Source of the DNA: Eggerthella lenta DSM 2243 | GTDB lineage: Bacteria > Actinomycetota > Coriobacteriia > Coriobacteriales > Eggerthellaceae | Reading direction: 5' to 3' | Length of the DNA stretch: 64,000 nt | Assembly (NCBI RefSeq): GCF_000024265.1 | Contig: NC_013204.1 | Span: forward strand, 3,337,001 to 3,401,000 | Part shown: positions 30,846 through 38,632 of the stretch, in pieces | Layout of the letters: each line of letters starts with the position of its first letter | How positions within the stretch are numbered: the stretch's first letter is position 1 | Notes under the pieces: generated by a model | The model's database searches: none | What the model saw: only the letters and a program-made list of their open reading frames with translations | What the model was told of the DNA's origin: nothing | Made by a program: the position numbers and the translations under genes

Positions 30846-31459
30846 TGAGCGAGCAACCGTTCTACGTGGTGTTCGCCGGCGTGAACGGAGCAGGCAAATC
30901 CACCCTGTTCCGCAGCGATTTCTGGCACACGGGAGGGATGCCCGCCACCATGACGCGCGTGAACCCCGACGAAATCCTCCGAGAGCAAGGCGGGGACTGG
31001 TCGAACGGCCAGGATCAAGTGGCCGCAGGCAGGATCGCGCTGCGCAGCGTGGACGAGCATCTGGCGGCACGACGCTCGTTCAATCAGGAAACAACGCTGG
31101 CCGGCCATCGAGCCCTGCGCACCATGGCCGAAGCACGCGAGAAGGGATACCGCGTGTTCCTGTTCTACATCGGCCTTGCAAACGAGGGCATAGCCCTGCA
31201 ACGCATCGAACGCCGCGTGCAGGCGGGAGGTCACGATATAGATGAGGCGCTCGTTCGAAAACGGTACCGGGCGTCGCTCGCGAATCTGAGCAAAGCGCTA
31301 CCCTACTGCGAGGAGGCGCACGTATTGGACAACACCGTCGCGTTCAAGCGCATCGCCCTATGGCACCGCAACACGCTCGCTTGGTGGGGCGCGTCGAAGT
31401 CAGTGGGAGCATGGCTTCCCGAAGCCATCGCCGACGAATCGCTTTGGAGACGATCGTAG
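30845..31459 (+). CDS. Zeta-toxin-like P-loop kinase
   Basis: A 204-residue P-loop protein. Walker A is FAGVNGAGKSTLF at residues 9-21. An NPDEI motif follows and then FNQETTLAGHRAL, the pattern of zeta/PezT kinases that phosphorylate UDP-N-acetylglucosamine or nucleotides. It has the compact length of chromosomal zeta-like proteins, and the last 40 residues contain WHRNTLAWW. It is translationally linked to the upstream HTH gene. A toxin role is inferred from family and context; related non-toxic 'AAA ATPase' kinases exist. Confidence 0.75.
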   Translation: MSEQPFYVVFAGVNGAGKSTLFRSDFWHTGGMPATMTRVNPDEILREQGGDWSNGQDQVAAGRIALRSVDEHLAARRSFNQETTLAGHRALRTMAEAREKGYRVFLFYIGLANEGIALQRIERRVQAGGHDIDEALVRKRYRASLANLSKALPYCEEAHVLDNTVAFKRIALWHRNTLAWWGASKSVGAWLPEAIADESLWRRS

Positions 31460-31465
31460 CGCGAC

Positions 31466-32584
31466 CTACCCGCGCTTTCGGCGGGCGCGGTAGGCGGACA
31501 TGGGCTCTATGCGGACGCCGCGCTTGTTCGCGCTGACGGCGAGGTCGCCTTGGATGTTGGCCACGTAGCCGCTGCGAGGCTTGCCGCCCGCCTCGTCGTC
31601 GAACGCGGCCAGCACGGCCTCCACCGAGGCCGTCTCCACGCGGGCGTCGCGACCCAGCATCAGCTGCAGCGCGCGCATCACGGCGCGCCGGCGCAGGGGC
31701 AACGGCTCGGCGCCGAATGCGGGCGCCAGCACGCAACCTGCGTCGTACTCGTCGCCGAGCGCTTCGACGTGGCCCGCCATCAGCCCATCCACCATATCCT
31801 CCAGCATATCGTCCTCGTCGGCGATGAGGTTCATCGTGCGGCCGAGCACCTCCAGAAGCTGCGGGTTGCGCTCCTTCGCGCGCGGGACGATCTCATGGCG
31901 CACGTAGGCCCGGAACCGGTCGGTGTGCGCGTTCGTCGCGTCCTCGCGCCATAAGCAACCCGCGTCGTCGCAGGCCACGGGCGCGCCGTCGCGTTCGCGC
32001 TCGGCGATGTAGGCGCGCAGCTCCTCGCGGCTCGCATCCAGCAGGGGGCGCACCACCGGCCCGTTGCGGTACTTCATGGCGCGGAACCCACCCGGCCCCG
32101 TGCCCACGATGGAGCGCATGTAGAAGCTCTCCACGCGATCGTCGGCCGTGTGCGCCGTCAGGATGCGTCCATCGGCAAGCGGTGTCGCCGCATGCAAGCA
32201 GAGGCTTTCGAGCGCTTCGTTGGCCGCCAGGTAACGCTCACGCCTGGCCACCGCCTCCACGTTCTCGCCCGTGCGCTGCGCCTCTCCCGCTATGTCTATC
32301 TCGCACGAGAACAGCGGAACGTCCAGCAGCTCGGCCAACTGAGCGACGAAGCGAGCGTCCTCGTCGGCATCCTCGCCCCGAAGCCGGTGGTTGACGTGCA
32401 GCATGGCAAGCTGCCCCAGCGCCCCGCGTTCCCGCAACTCGCAGGCGATATACGCGAGCGCCGTCGAATCCGACCCGCCCGACACCATCAGCATCGCCGG
32501 CGTATCGGCATCGGCCAAGCGGCGTGCCGAGAGCACCGCTGCCGCCCGATCGACCAGCGTTTCCGTTTGCACAGCAGCCATCAT
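31466..32584 (-). CDS. tilS: tRNA(Ile)-lysidine synthase
   Basis: An essential tRNA-modifying enzyme that converts C34 of the CAU anticodon tRNA-Ile to lysidine with ATP and lysine. The PP-loop MVSGGSDSTALAYIA lies near residue 33, followed by HVNHRLRGEDADEDARFV and TAHTADDRVESFYMR. The C-terminus (to 372 residues) is shorter than in E. coli and lacks an obvious TilS C-terminal repeat. The start is ATGATG: the first ATG (32584) overlaps the stop of the upstream GGDEF/EAL gene, while the second (32581) is better spaced from GGGAGGG. The zeta kinase gene ends six bases from its stop on the other strand. Confidence 0.9.
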   Translation of the reverse strand: MMAAVQTETLVDRAAAVLSARRLADADTPAMLMVSGGSDSTALAYIACELRERGALGQLAMLHVNHRLRGEDADEDARFVAQLAELLDVPLFSCEIDIAGEAQRTGENVEAVARRERYLAANEALESLCLHAATPLADGRILTAHTADDRVESFYMRSIVGTGPGGFRAMKYRNGPVVRPLLDASREELRAYIAERERDGAPVACDDAGCLWREDATNAHTDRFRAYVRHEIVPRAKERNPQLLEVLGRTMNLIADEDDMLEDMVDGLMAGHVEALGDEYDAGCVLAPAFGAEPLPLRRRAVMRALQLMLGRDARVETASVEAVLAAFDDEAGGKPRSGYVANIQGDLAVSANKRGVRIEPMSAYRARRKRG

Positions 32585-35238
32585 GCCCTCCCTTCCAAGA
32601 ACCTCCGCTCGAACTCTTCTTCTGGCAGAGGACGACCGAACAGGAAGCCTTGGATATAATCGAGACCCATGCCGCCCACTACTTCGTATTCTTCGTTGGT
32701 CTCCACGCCTTCGAGGCACACGCTGATACCCACGGCGTGGCACAATTCCACCACGAACTTGATGAACGTGGCATCGAACGTGCTCGTCTGGATATCGCGG
32801 ATGAACGCGCGGTCGATTTTCACGATGTCGGCAGGCGACGTCTTCAACACGCCCAACGACGAGTAGCCCGTACCGAAATCGTCCATAGCCACACGCACGC
32901 CTTGCATGCGCAGCTGATCGAACAGCTCATGAGTGACCTGGGCGTCGTCGGCGAAACGGCTTTCGGTCATCTCCACGACGAGGCTCTCAGGAGGCAGCTC
33001 CGCCTCTCGCAACGTGTCCACGATAAGAGGAACCAGACCGTCCTCGTCAAGTTGGCGATACGACAGGTTCACGCTCATGGTAAACGAGGGGATCGCCTTC
33101 CTCCATCGTTTACAGGTGTCCACAGCATGTTGCAGAACCCACGTGCCCACAGGAACGATAAGACCGCTCTCTTCGAGCAGCGGGATAAACTCGAGCGGCG
33201 ACAAGTCGCCATACTCGTCGCAACGCCAACGCGCAAGCGCCTCGGCTCCCACGACGCAACCCGTTGCAGCTTCCACCTGAGGCTGGTAGCACAGGCTGAA
33301 TCCCTTGAAGCCGTTCTCCACGCTGTCCCGCAGCAGCTCCATCAGCTCGAGCTCGCGCACGCGCTCGGCCAGAATAGGCTGCGAGAAGTTTACGCAGCGC
33401 TTCTTCCCATGCCCTTTCGCGTGTTCCAACGCGTAATTGGCGTACTTCACGAGGCTCTCGTACGTTTCGGCATCGCCGGGATATTGCGCGATGCCGCCGG
33501 ACAGCGTGCAATAGAACTTGCGGCCCTCATGATCGTGCTGTCGCTGAAACATACCGCCTAGCTGCGCGTATGCGCTGCGCAGCACGTCGACATCGTCATC
33601 GACGATCACGGCGAACTCGTCGCCGTCCAGACGGTACACGCGCGCGTCCTCGGGCAGCGAGCTTTGGATGCGCTGCGCCACGAACCGAATGACCTCATCG
33701 CCGAATGCACGGTCGTAGCGGTCGTTGATGTGCCGCAAGTCGTCGATACCCAGCACCATGAGGCTGATCCGCGCGCTCTGCATCGTCTCCATACGACGAC
33801 GCACGTCGTCCTCGAACTCGAACTTGTTGAAAAGACCGGTCAGCGGGTCGACCTTGCTCTTCTTTCCCAGGTTCGTGATGAACCCGGCGAACAGCAGCGG
33901 CTTTCCCTTCGCGTCGAGGATGAGCCGGCCGCGGCATCGCAGACGCACCCATTCGCCTTTGCGGTTGATGGCGCGATACTCCACCCAATGGCGCGTCGTG
34001 CGCGCATCGGCGACTTCCTGGTTCGATTCGAGGAACGCCTGCTTGTCGTCAGGATGCACCTTCGAACCCCACACGGCCGCCGCGTTTTCCACCACCTCGG
34101 AGGGAAGGTCGAACTCTTCCACCATAGCGCGCGGGTAGCGGAACACGCCGGTTCTCATGTTGCATACGTACAGATAATCGTCGGTGCTCTCGACCAGCGC
34201 GTCGTACAGCTTGCTTTCATCGTACGAGAACGAGCACGGATCGACCGACACCCCCCTGCCCGATCGTTCAGCGCTGATCAGGGCGTTGATGTTGCGATCT
34301 ATATGAAAACGTCGCTTCTCCTCGTACATACGCCGGTCCGCCAAGGCCAGCACCTCGTACAACTCCAGCGGCGCTTCGGGGTCCGCCTCTGCGATGCCGA
34401 AGCAGAAACCCATCTCGTAGGGAGGCTCGGTACGGCGCGGAGTCGCGGAGAGCGCAGCGCGTGCGCGCTCGATCTTGACGCGCGTGGAAGCCGCGTCGCC
34501 TAGGAATACGCACACGAACTCGTCGCCGCTCAAGCGGAACCCGTAATCGTTGGGACCGAATTCGCATCGTACGGCGTTCGCAGCCGAACGGATCAGGTAA
34601 TCTCCCTCGGCATGGCCATGAAGATCGTTCACATCCTTCAGCCGGTTGATGTCGTATAGAACGACGGACACCTGCTCGCCCTCGACCGCAGCCCGCGCAA
34701 GCGAGATGCCCAGCCGCTCCTTACCGGCTCGGCGCGACAGCATCCCGGTCAGTTCGTCGGTGTTCGCAGAAACGAGCGCCGTGATGTCCACCGACTGCTG
34801 CAAATGCACACGCGACCCGTCGACCCAGGTCACCAGGCTGTCGTAGTTGCGGTACGTGCGCCCCGTCATGGAGCTTTCCTCGTCCCACTCCACCAATGGA
34901 ACTTCGTCGCCGCAGCTTAGAAGCTCGTCAACCGGGCAGAAGGCGCATCGCTCGGTCAAGCCGCGCTGCAGCACCTGCCAGCACACCTTGCCCTCCGGAT
35001 CCTCCACGCCGTAATCGTGCTTCATGAACCCGTTCATATAAAGAATGCGATCCGTCTTCGGATCAGTCACGTAGATGCTCGTGCGCATGCCTTCGAGAAC
35101 CGTATCGAACACGAAGCTGCGCAGATCGGTGGAGCCGCCATGGCTCCCGTCGACCGCGAGCGGCGCGTCGTGCCGCATCCTCGGAACCGCTTCGTCAGGC
35201 TCATCGTTCGACGACTGACGAATATCGCAATCGCTCAT
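32581..35238 (-). CDS. PAS-GGDEF-PAS-GGDEF-EAL c-di-GMP signalling protein
   Basis: An 885-residue cytoplasmic protein with no TM helices. A PAS domain (about 40-155) has a C-W-Q-V-L and CAFCP cysteine motif. GGDEF domain 1 (about 160-315) has active-site SGDEF at 237-241, a second PAS (about 340-460) follows, GGDEF domain 2 (about 462-620) has DGDEF at 538-542, and an EAL domain runs to the end. The EAL residues look complete: EALARW, NLSYRQL, EMTES, DDFGTGYSSL, KIDRAF, EGVET and QGFLFGRP. Phosphodiesterase activity is therefore likely, while both GGDEF motifs deviate at the first glycine. It overlaps the methyltransferase gene upstream (ATGA) and tilS downstream, so it is in an RNA-modification operon. 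Confidence 0.9.
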   Translation of the reverse strand: MSDCDIRQSSNDEPDEAVPRMRHDAPLAVDGSHGGSTDLRSFVFDTVLEGMRTSIYVTDPKTDRILYMNGFMKHDYGVEDPEGKVCWQVLQRGLTERCAFCPVDELLSCGDEVPLVEWDEESSMTGRTYRNYDSLVTWVDGSRVHLQQSVDITALVSANTDELTGMLSRRAGKERLGISLARAAVEGEQVSVVLYDINRLKDVNDLHGHAEGDYLIRSAANAVRCEFGPNDYGFRLSGDEFVCVFLGDAASTRVKIERARAALSATPRRTEPPYEMGFCFGIAEADPEAPLELYEVLALADRRMYEEKRRFHIDRNINALISAERSGRGVSVDPCSFSYDESKLYDALVESTDDYLYVCNMRTGVFRYPRAMVEEFDLPSEVVENAAAVWGSKVHPDDKQAFLESNQEVADARTTRHWVEYRAINRKGEWVRLRCRGRLILDAKGKPLLFAGFITNLGKKSKVDPLTGLFNKFEFEDDVRRRMETMQSARISLMVLGIDDLRHINDRYDRAFGDEVIRFVAQRIQSSLPEDARVYRLDGDEFAVIVDDDVDVLRSAYAQLGGMFQRQHDHEGRKFYCTLSGGIAQYPGDAETYESLVKYANYALEHAKGHGKKRCVNFSQPILAERVRELELMELLRDSVENGFKGFSLCYQPQVEAATGCVVGAEALARWRCDEYGDLSPLEFIPLLEESGLIVPVGTWVLQHAVDTCKRWRKAIPSFTMSVNLSYRQLDEDGLVPLIVDTLREAELPPESLVVEMTESRFADDAQVTHELFDQLRMQGVRVAMDDFGTGYSSLGVLKTSPADIVKIDRAFIRDIQTSTFDATFIKFVVELCHAVGISVCLEGVETNEEYEVVGGMGLDYIQGFLFGRPLPEEEFERRFLEGRA

Positions 35239-36551
35239 CGGTCGCTCCTTTCAAAGAAGCCCTCGACGCGCTCCACCAGCGCGATCGTCTCGATGTGATC
35301 CGTATGAGGGAACATGTCGACCGGCTGCACCGTGCGAACGGCATAGCCGCGCTGGCGCAAAAAGGCCAGGTCGCGCACCTGCGTAGTCGGGTTGCACGAG
35401 ATGTAGACGATGCGCCGGGGCGCCAGCGTCACTGCGGCCGCGAGGAACTCCTCGCTCGACCCGGCGCGCGGCGGATCCATCAGCAGCACGTCCACAGCAT
35501 CGCCTGCGGCGGCGCGCTCGCGCATGAACGCCCCTGCATCGCCCACCGCGAACCGAGCGTTCTCCACGCCGTTGTGCTTCGCGTTCTCGCGCGCGTCGCG
35601 CACGGCCGACGCCACCGTGTCCACGCCGATCACCTGGCGCGCGCCGCGCTTGGCGGCCACCAGACCAATGGTGCCGGTGCCGCAGTAGGCGTCGATGGCC
35701 GTTTCAGAGCCGGTGAAGCCGGCCAGGTCGATGGCGCGCTCGTACAGCACCTCGGTCTGCACGGCGTTCACCTGGTAGAACGACTGCGACGAGATGCGAA
35801 AGCTCAGCCCGCACAGCTTGTCCAGGATGAAGCCCGGACCGTACAGCGTCTGCTCGCGCTCGCCGAGAATTACGTTGGTCTGGCGCTCGTTCACGTTCTG
35901 CACGACCGACGTGATGCGAGGGCAGCGGCGCACCAGCTCTCGGCAAAACGCGCGCGATGCGGGGAAAGCGCGGCCGTTCGTGACCAGCGTGACCAGGATC
36001 TCGCCGCTGGTATGTCCCACGCGCACCACGGCGTGGCGCAGGAAGCCCGTGCCGGAATCCTCGCGGTACGGCTCGATACCGAAGCGCGGCATGAGGTCGC
36101 GGACCGTGCGGATGATGCGCTTGGCCTCTTCGTTCTCGATGAGACAGCCGTCGGTGGGGACGATGCGGTGCGATCCGGCCGCGTACATGCCGCAGAGGAT
36201 CTCGCGGCGCGGCTTCTGAGCGCGCTTGCCGTCGCGGCCGCCGCGCGCGTCGCGCCCCTTCCCCGCCCGAGCGTTCGCGGAGCCTTGCAGCTTGCGACCG
36301 GGCGCGTAGGGGGACACCACCTTGTTGCGATAGCAGTACGGCTCATCCATGCCCAGGATGGGCCGCAACGCGGACGCGTCGGCCACGTCGGCGAACAGCT
36401 CGGCCACACGCGTGTCCTTGCTTGCGAGCTGCTGCGCGTACGGAACGCCCACGTGCTGGCAGGCGCCGCACTCGCGCTCGACGGGACAGACGGGCGCTTT
36501 CTGCGTGGAACGCTGCGCGGGTTGGGCGCTACCAGACGAGGAACTTGGCAT
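35235..36551 (-). CDS. RlmD/TrmA-family 23S rRNA (uracil-5-)-methyltransferase
   Basis: A 438-residue SAM-dependent RNA methyltransferase. The N-terminal cysteine pattern CPVERECGACQ (C-x5-C-x2-C) plus a later cysteine (DGCLIENE) should bind the 4Fe-4S cluster of RlmD-type enzymes. The SAM site is IDAYCGTGTIGLVAA, and the catalytic loop is DPPRAGSSEE and YISCNPTT, with the nucleophile cysteine in SCNP. An insertion of about 30 basic, glycine/arginine-rich residues (from GKGRDARGGRDGKRA) sits after the cysteine region. The ATG at 36551 lies inside the 3' end of the gntR gene (23-base overlap) and follows GGAG. RlmC/RlmD specificity cannot be set from sequence alone. Confidence 0.85.
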   Translation of the reverse strand: MPSSSSGSAQPAQRSTQKAPVCPVERECGACQHVGVPYAQQLASKDTRVAELFADVADASALRPILGMDEPYCYRNKVVSPYAPGRKLQGSANARAGKGRDARGGRDGKRAQKPRREILCGMYAAGSHRIVPTDGCLIENEEAKRIIRTVRDLMPRFGIEPYREDSGTGFLRHAVVRVGHTSGEILVTLVTNGRAFPASRAFCRELVRRCPRITSVVQNVNERQTNVILGEREQTLYGPGFILDKLCGLSFRISSQSFYQVNAVQTEVLYERAIDLAGFTGSETAIDAYCGTGTIGLVAAKRGARQVIGVDTVASAVRDARENAKHNGVENARFAVGDAGAFMRERAAAGDAVDVLLMDPPRAGSSEEFLAAAVTLAPRRIVYISCNPTTQVRDLAFLRQRGYAVRTVQPVDMFPHTDHIETIALVERVEGFFERSDR

Positions 36552-37179
36552 TGTCGATGCTCCAATGTACGTCGCGAATAAACCGTTGCAGCTCTTCGCC
36601 GTCGCGCAGCTCGAAGAGCCTGACGATTTCCGCATGCTCTTCGTTGGCCTTGCGCAGCAGGCCGTCCAGCTCGTCGGCGCCCACGTTGGCGTACTCCCGT
36701 TTCATGAAGTAGCGGTTCATCTGGTGAATCAGCCCTATCAGACGGGTGTTGCCGCACTTGCGCACATAGCAGTCGTGGAAGTCGTGCTGCAGGTCGTCGT
36801 ATTTCTTGTAGAGGCCCTTCTCGATGGCCAGCTGCATGGAACCGTGCAAAAACTGCAGCTGCGCGATGTCGTCGTCGGTCATGTCGCCCACGGCCAACAG
36901 CGCGGCGCGGCCGTCCAGCGGGCCGATGATCTCCACGATTTCGCGGGCGCTGTCCTCCGTCACACGCTTGACGTAGAAGCCCTTGCGCGGCACGTTCTCC
37001 AAGTAACCGTCGGCGGCCAGCTGGATGAGCGCCTCGCGCACGGGCGTGCGGCTGACGCCGAGCGCATCGCATATCTGCTGCTCGCTGATCTTGTGATCGT
37101 CGGCCAAAGTCCCGCCGTCGATCAGGTCGACGATGTGGTTGTATACATGGTCTTTGAGGGAACGGTATTCGTTCGTCAT
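36529..37179 (-). CDS. GntR/FadR-family transcriptional regulator
   Basis: A 216-residue regulator. The N-terminal winged HTH (ISEQQICDALGVSRTPVREALIQLAADGYLENVPRKGFYVKR) is followed by an all-helical FCD effector domain with metal-binding-type histidines (for example HDFHDCYV and IHQMNRYF). The ATG at 37179 follows AGGCGGA. It is divergent from the DDAH-like gene, whose promoter contains a perfect TTGTATACAA-type palindrome; FCD regulators typically bind such sites and respond to carboxylates or amino acids. The gene also leads the minus-strand operon that continues into the methyltransferase. Confidence 0.88.
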   Translation of the reverse strand: MTNEYRSLKDHVYNHIVDLIDGGTLADDHKISEQQICDALGVSRTPVREALIQLAADGYLENVPRKGFYVKRVTEDSAREIVEIIGPLDGRAALLAVGDMTDDDIAQLQFLHGSMQLAIEKGLYKKYDDLQHDFHDCYVRKCGNTRLIGLIHQMNRYFMKREYANVGADELDGLLRKANEEHAEIVRLFELRDGEELQRFIRDVHWSIDNAKFLVW

Positions 37180-37298
37180 TTCATCCGCCTGTCGTACGGC
37201 TTTCGTGTATGCCAATATACCACAAGCACTACGGCGCATTCGCGCGCTTGCCCCGCATGCATGGAGGTTCTGCCGCATTCGCGCTCGCATTCCGACAC

Positions 37299-37357
37299 GC
37301 ATCATCGCCCGAAAAACACGCCTCATCGGCTGGAGCGTGTTTTTCGGGCGATGATGC
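37299..37357. repeat. Large perfect palindrome, copy 2 of dispersed family
   Basis: The 23-bp perfect arms 37299-37321 and 37335-37357 enclose a 13-base loop CTCATCGGCTGGA. The arm contains ATCATCGCCCGAAAAACACG, identical over 20 bases to the copy at 44911-44969. It lies in the 376-base gap between gntR and the DDAH-like gene; apart from the promoter at 37478 nothing else is seen there. Confidence 0.92.
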
Positions 37358-37477
37358 GCTCTGCCCACGCACCCCGATCGCGCCCGAGGGAATTCGAGGG
37401 CCGGCGTGCCCCTCGCCGTCGCCAAATGAGACCCACCATCCCCTTTTCAACAACTCCGAAAAACTTCCCGTTTCCTC

Positions 37478-37506
37478 TTGATTGTATACAATATACAGAA
37501 TACAAT
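37478..37506 (+). promoter_or_regulatory. Promoter of DDAH-like gene with internal GntR-type operator
   Basis: TTGATT (37478-37483), 17 bases and TACAAT (37501-37506) form a promoter. The 12-bp perfect palindrome ATTGTATACAAT (37481-37492) overlaps the -35 and spacer, followed by a second half-like AATACAAT. The position predicts repression by the divergent GntR protein. The ATG of the target is at 37556 after GAAAGGAT. Confidence 0.65.
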
Positions 37507-37555
37507 ATGCGCCATAGGAAGCAAACGGAAATGATCTCTCACGAAAGGATCCGTC

Positions 37556-38332
37556 ATGACCAAGTTCTCCAACGTCATCGTCCGCCGCCCCGCCAAGTCC
37601 ATGGTCGAGGGCATCACCTCCGCGCCCGAACTCGGCAAGCCTGATTACGAGAAAGCCCTCAAGCAGCATGACGACTACATCGCGGCCCTCAAGGAGTGCG
37701 GCGTCGAAGTGACCGTCCTGCCCGCCCTCGAGCAGTTCCCCGACTCCTGCTTCGTCGAGGATCCCGCGGTCATCACGCGCTGCGGCGCCATCATCACGAA
37801 CCCGGGCGCCGACAGCCGCAACGGCGAGAAGGACGAGATCGAGCCGGCCGTGCGCCAGTTCTTCGACGACGAGCATGTGAAGCGCATCGTGAGCCCCGGC
37901 ACGCTGGACGGCGGCGACGTCATGATGGTGGGCGACCACTTCTACGTGGGCCAGTCCGCCCGCACGAACGAAGAGGGCATCCGCCAGTTCTGCGAGATCC
38001 TGGAAGGCTGGGGCCTCGAGGGTTCCGAAGTGAAGCTGGAGAAGGTCCTGCACCTGAAGACCGGCGTGAACTACCTGGAGGACGGCAACATGCTGGTGTC
38101 CGGCGAGTTCGTGACGAAGCCCGACTTCGAGCAGTACAACCGCATCGAGATCCCCGAGGACGAGGCGTACGCCGCGAACTGCATCTGGGTGAACGGCACC
38201 GTCATCGTGCCCGAGGGCTATCCCACCGTGCTGAAGGCCGTGCAAGACGCCGGCTACGAGACGATCACCGTCGATACGTCCGAGTACCGCAAGCTGGACG
38301 GCGGCCTGAGCTGCCTGTCGCTGCGCTTCTAA
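37556..38332 (+). CDS. Dimethylarginine dimethylaminohydrolase/arginine-deiminase-fold hydrolase
   Basis: A 258-residue single-domain amidinotransferase-superfamily hydrolase, expected to release citrulline from arginine or a methylated arginine. Acidic substrate ligands lie in FPDSCFVEDPAV (about residues 61-72), the catalytic histidine in VLHLKTGVNYL, and the nucleophile cysteine at the C-terminus in GGLSCLSLRF. Length and motif spacing fit DDAH better than the 400-residue ArcA-type arginine deiminase. It is followed by an APC antiporter, a pairing typical of arginine/citrulline or arginine/ornithine exchange. Regulation by the divergent GntR is likely. Whether the natural substrate is methylarginine or arginine is open. 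Confidence 0.85.
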   Translation: MTKFSNVIVRRPAKSMVEGITSAPELGKPDYEKALKQHDDYIAALKECGVEVTVLPALEQFPDSCFVEDPAVITRCGAIITNPGADSRNGEKDEIEPAVRQFFDDEHVKRIVSPGTLDGGDVMMVGDHFYVGQSARTNEEGIRQFCEILEGWGLEGSEVKLEKVLHLKTGVNYLEDGNMLVSGEFVTKPDFEQYNRIEIPEDEAYAANCIWVNGTVIVPEGYPTVLKAVQDAGYETITVDTSEYRKLDGGLSCLSLRF

Positions 38333-38632
38333 CCTGGGGGCTGTTTGTGGCGGCCGCCTAGCCGTTCAGAACCTGGGGGCTTTCGCACCCGGCCCCCGAC
38401 CGCTCGGCCGGGAAAAGCACTAGCGAACAATTCACTGGATTGTTCGCTAGCTCAAACCCCCAGAACCTTCACGGCTATCCGACTCGTCACAAACAGCTCG
38501 TCTCCTCCGTTTTTACATCGCCGCATACGGCGCGCTGCGGCACTTGCCCGGCGCGCCGTTGCATTTCCGACGCTCGCACCTTGCCGTGCCCTGCGTCAGC
38601 ATTCCCTTCGACCCCCAGATAAAGGAGGGGCT
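38333..38632. other. 300-base gap with hairpin between hydrolase and antiporter
   Basis: No gene seen. A perfect 12-bp hairpin CTAGCGAACAAT (38420-38431) / 38439-38450 with a 7-base loop lies in the middle. The phrase AACCTGGGGGCT occurs twice (from about 38333 and 38370), with an inverted relative AAACCCCCAGAACC at about 38453. The hairpin may attenuate read-through from the hydrolase into the antiporter. Confidence 0.55.
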
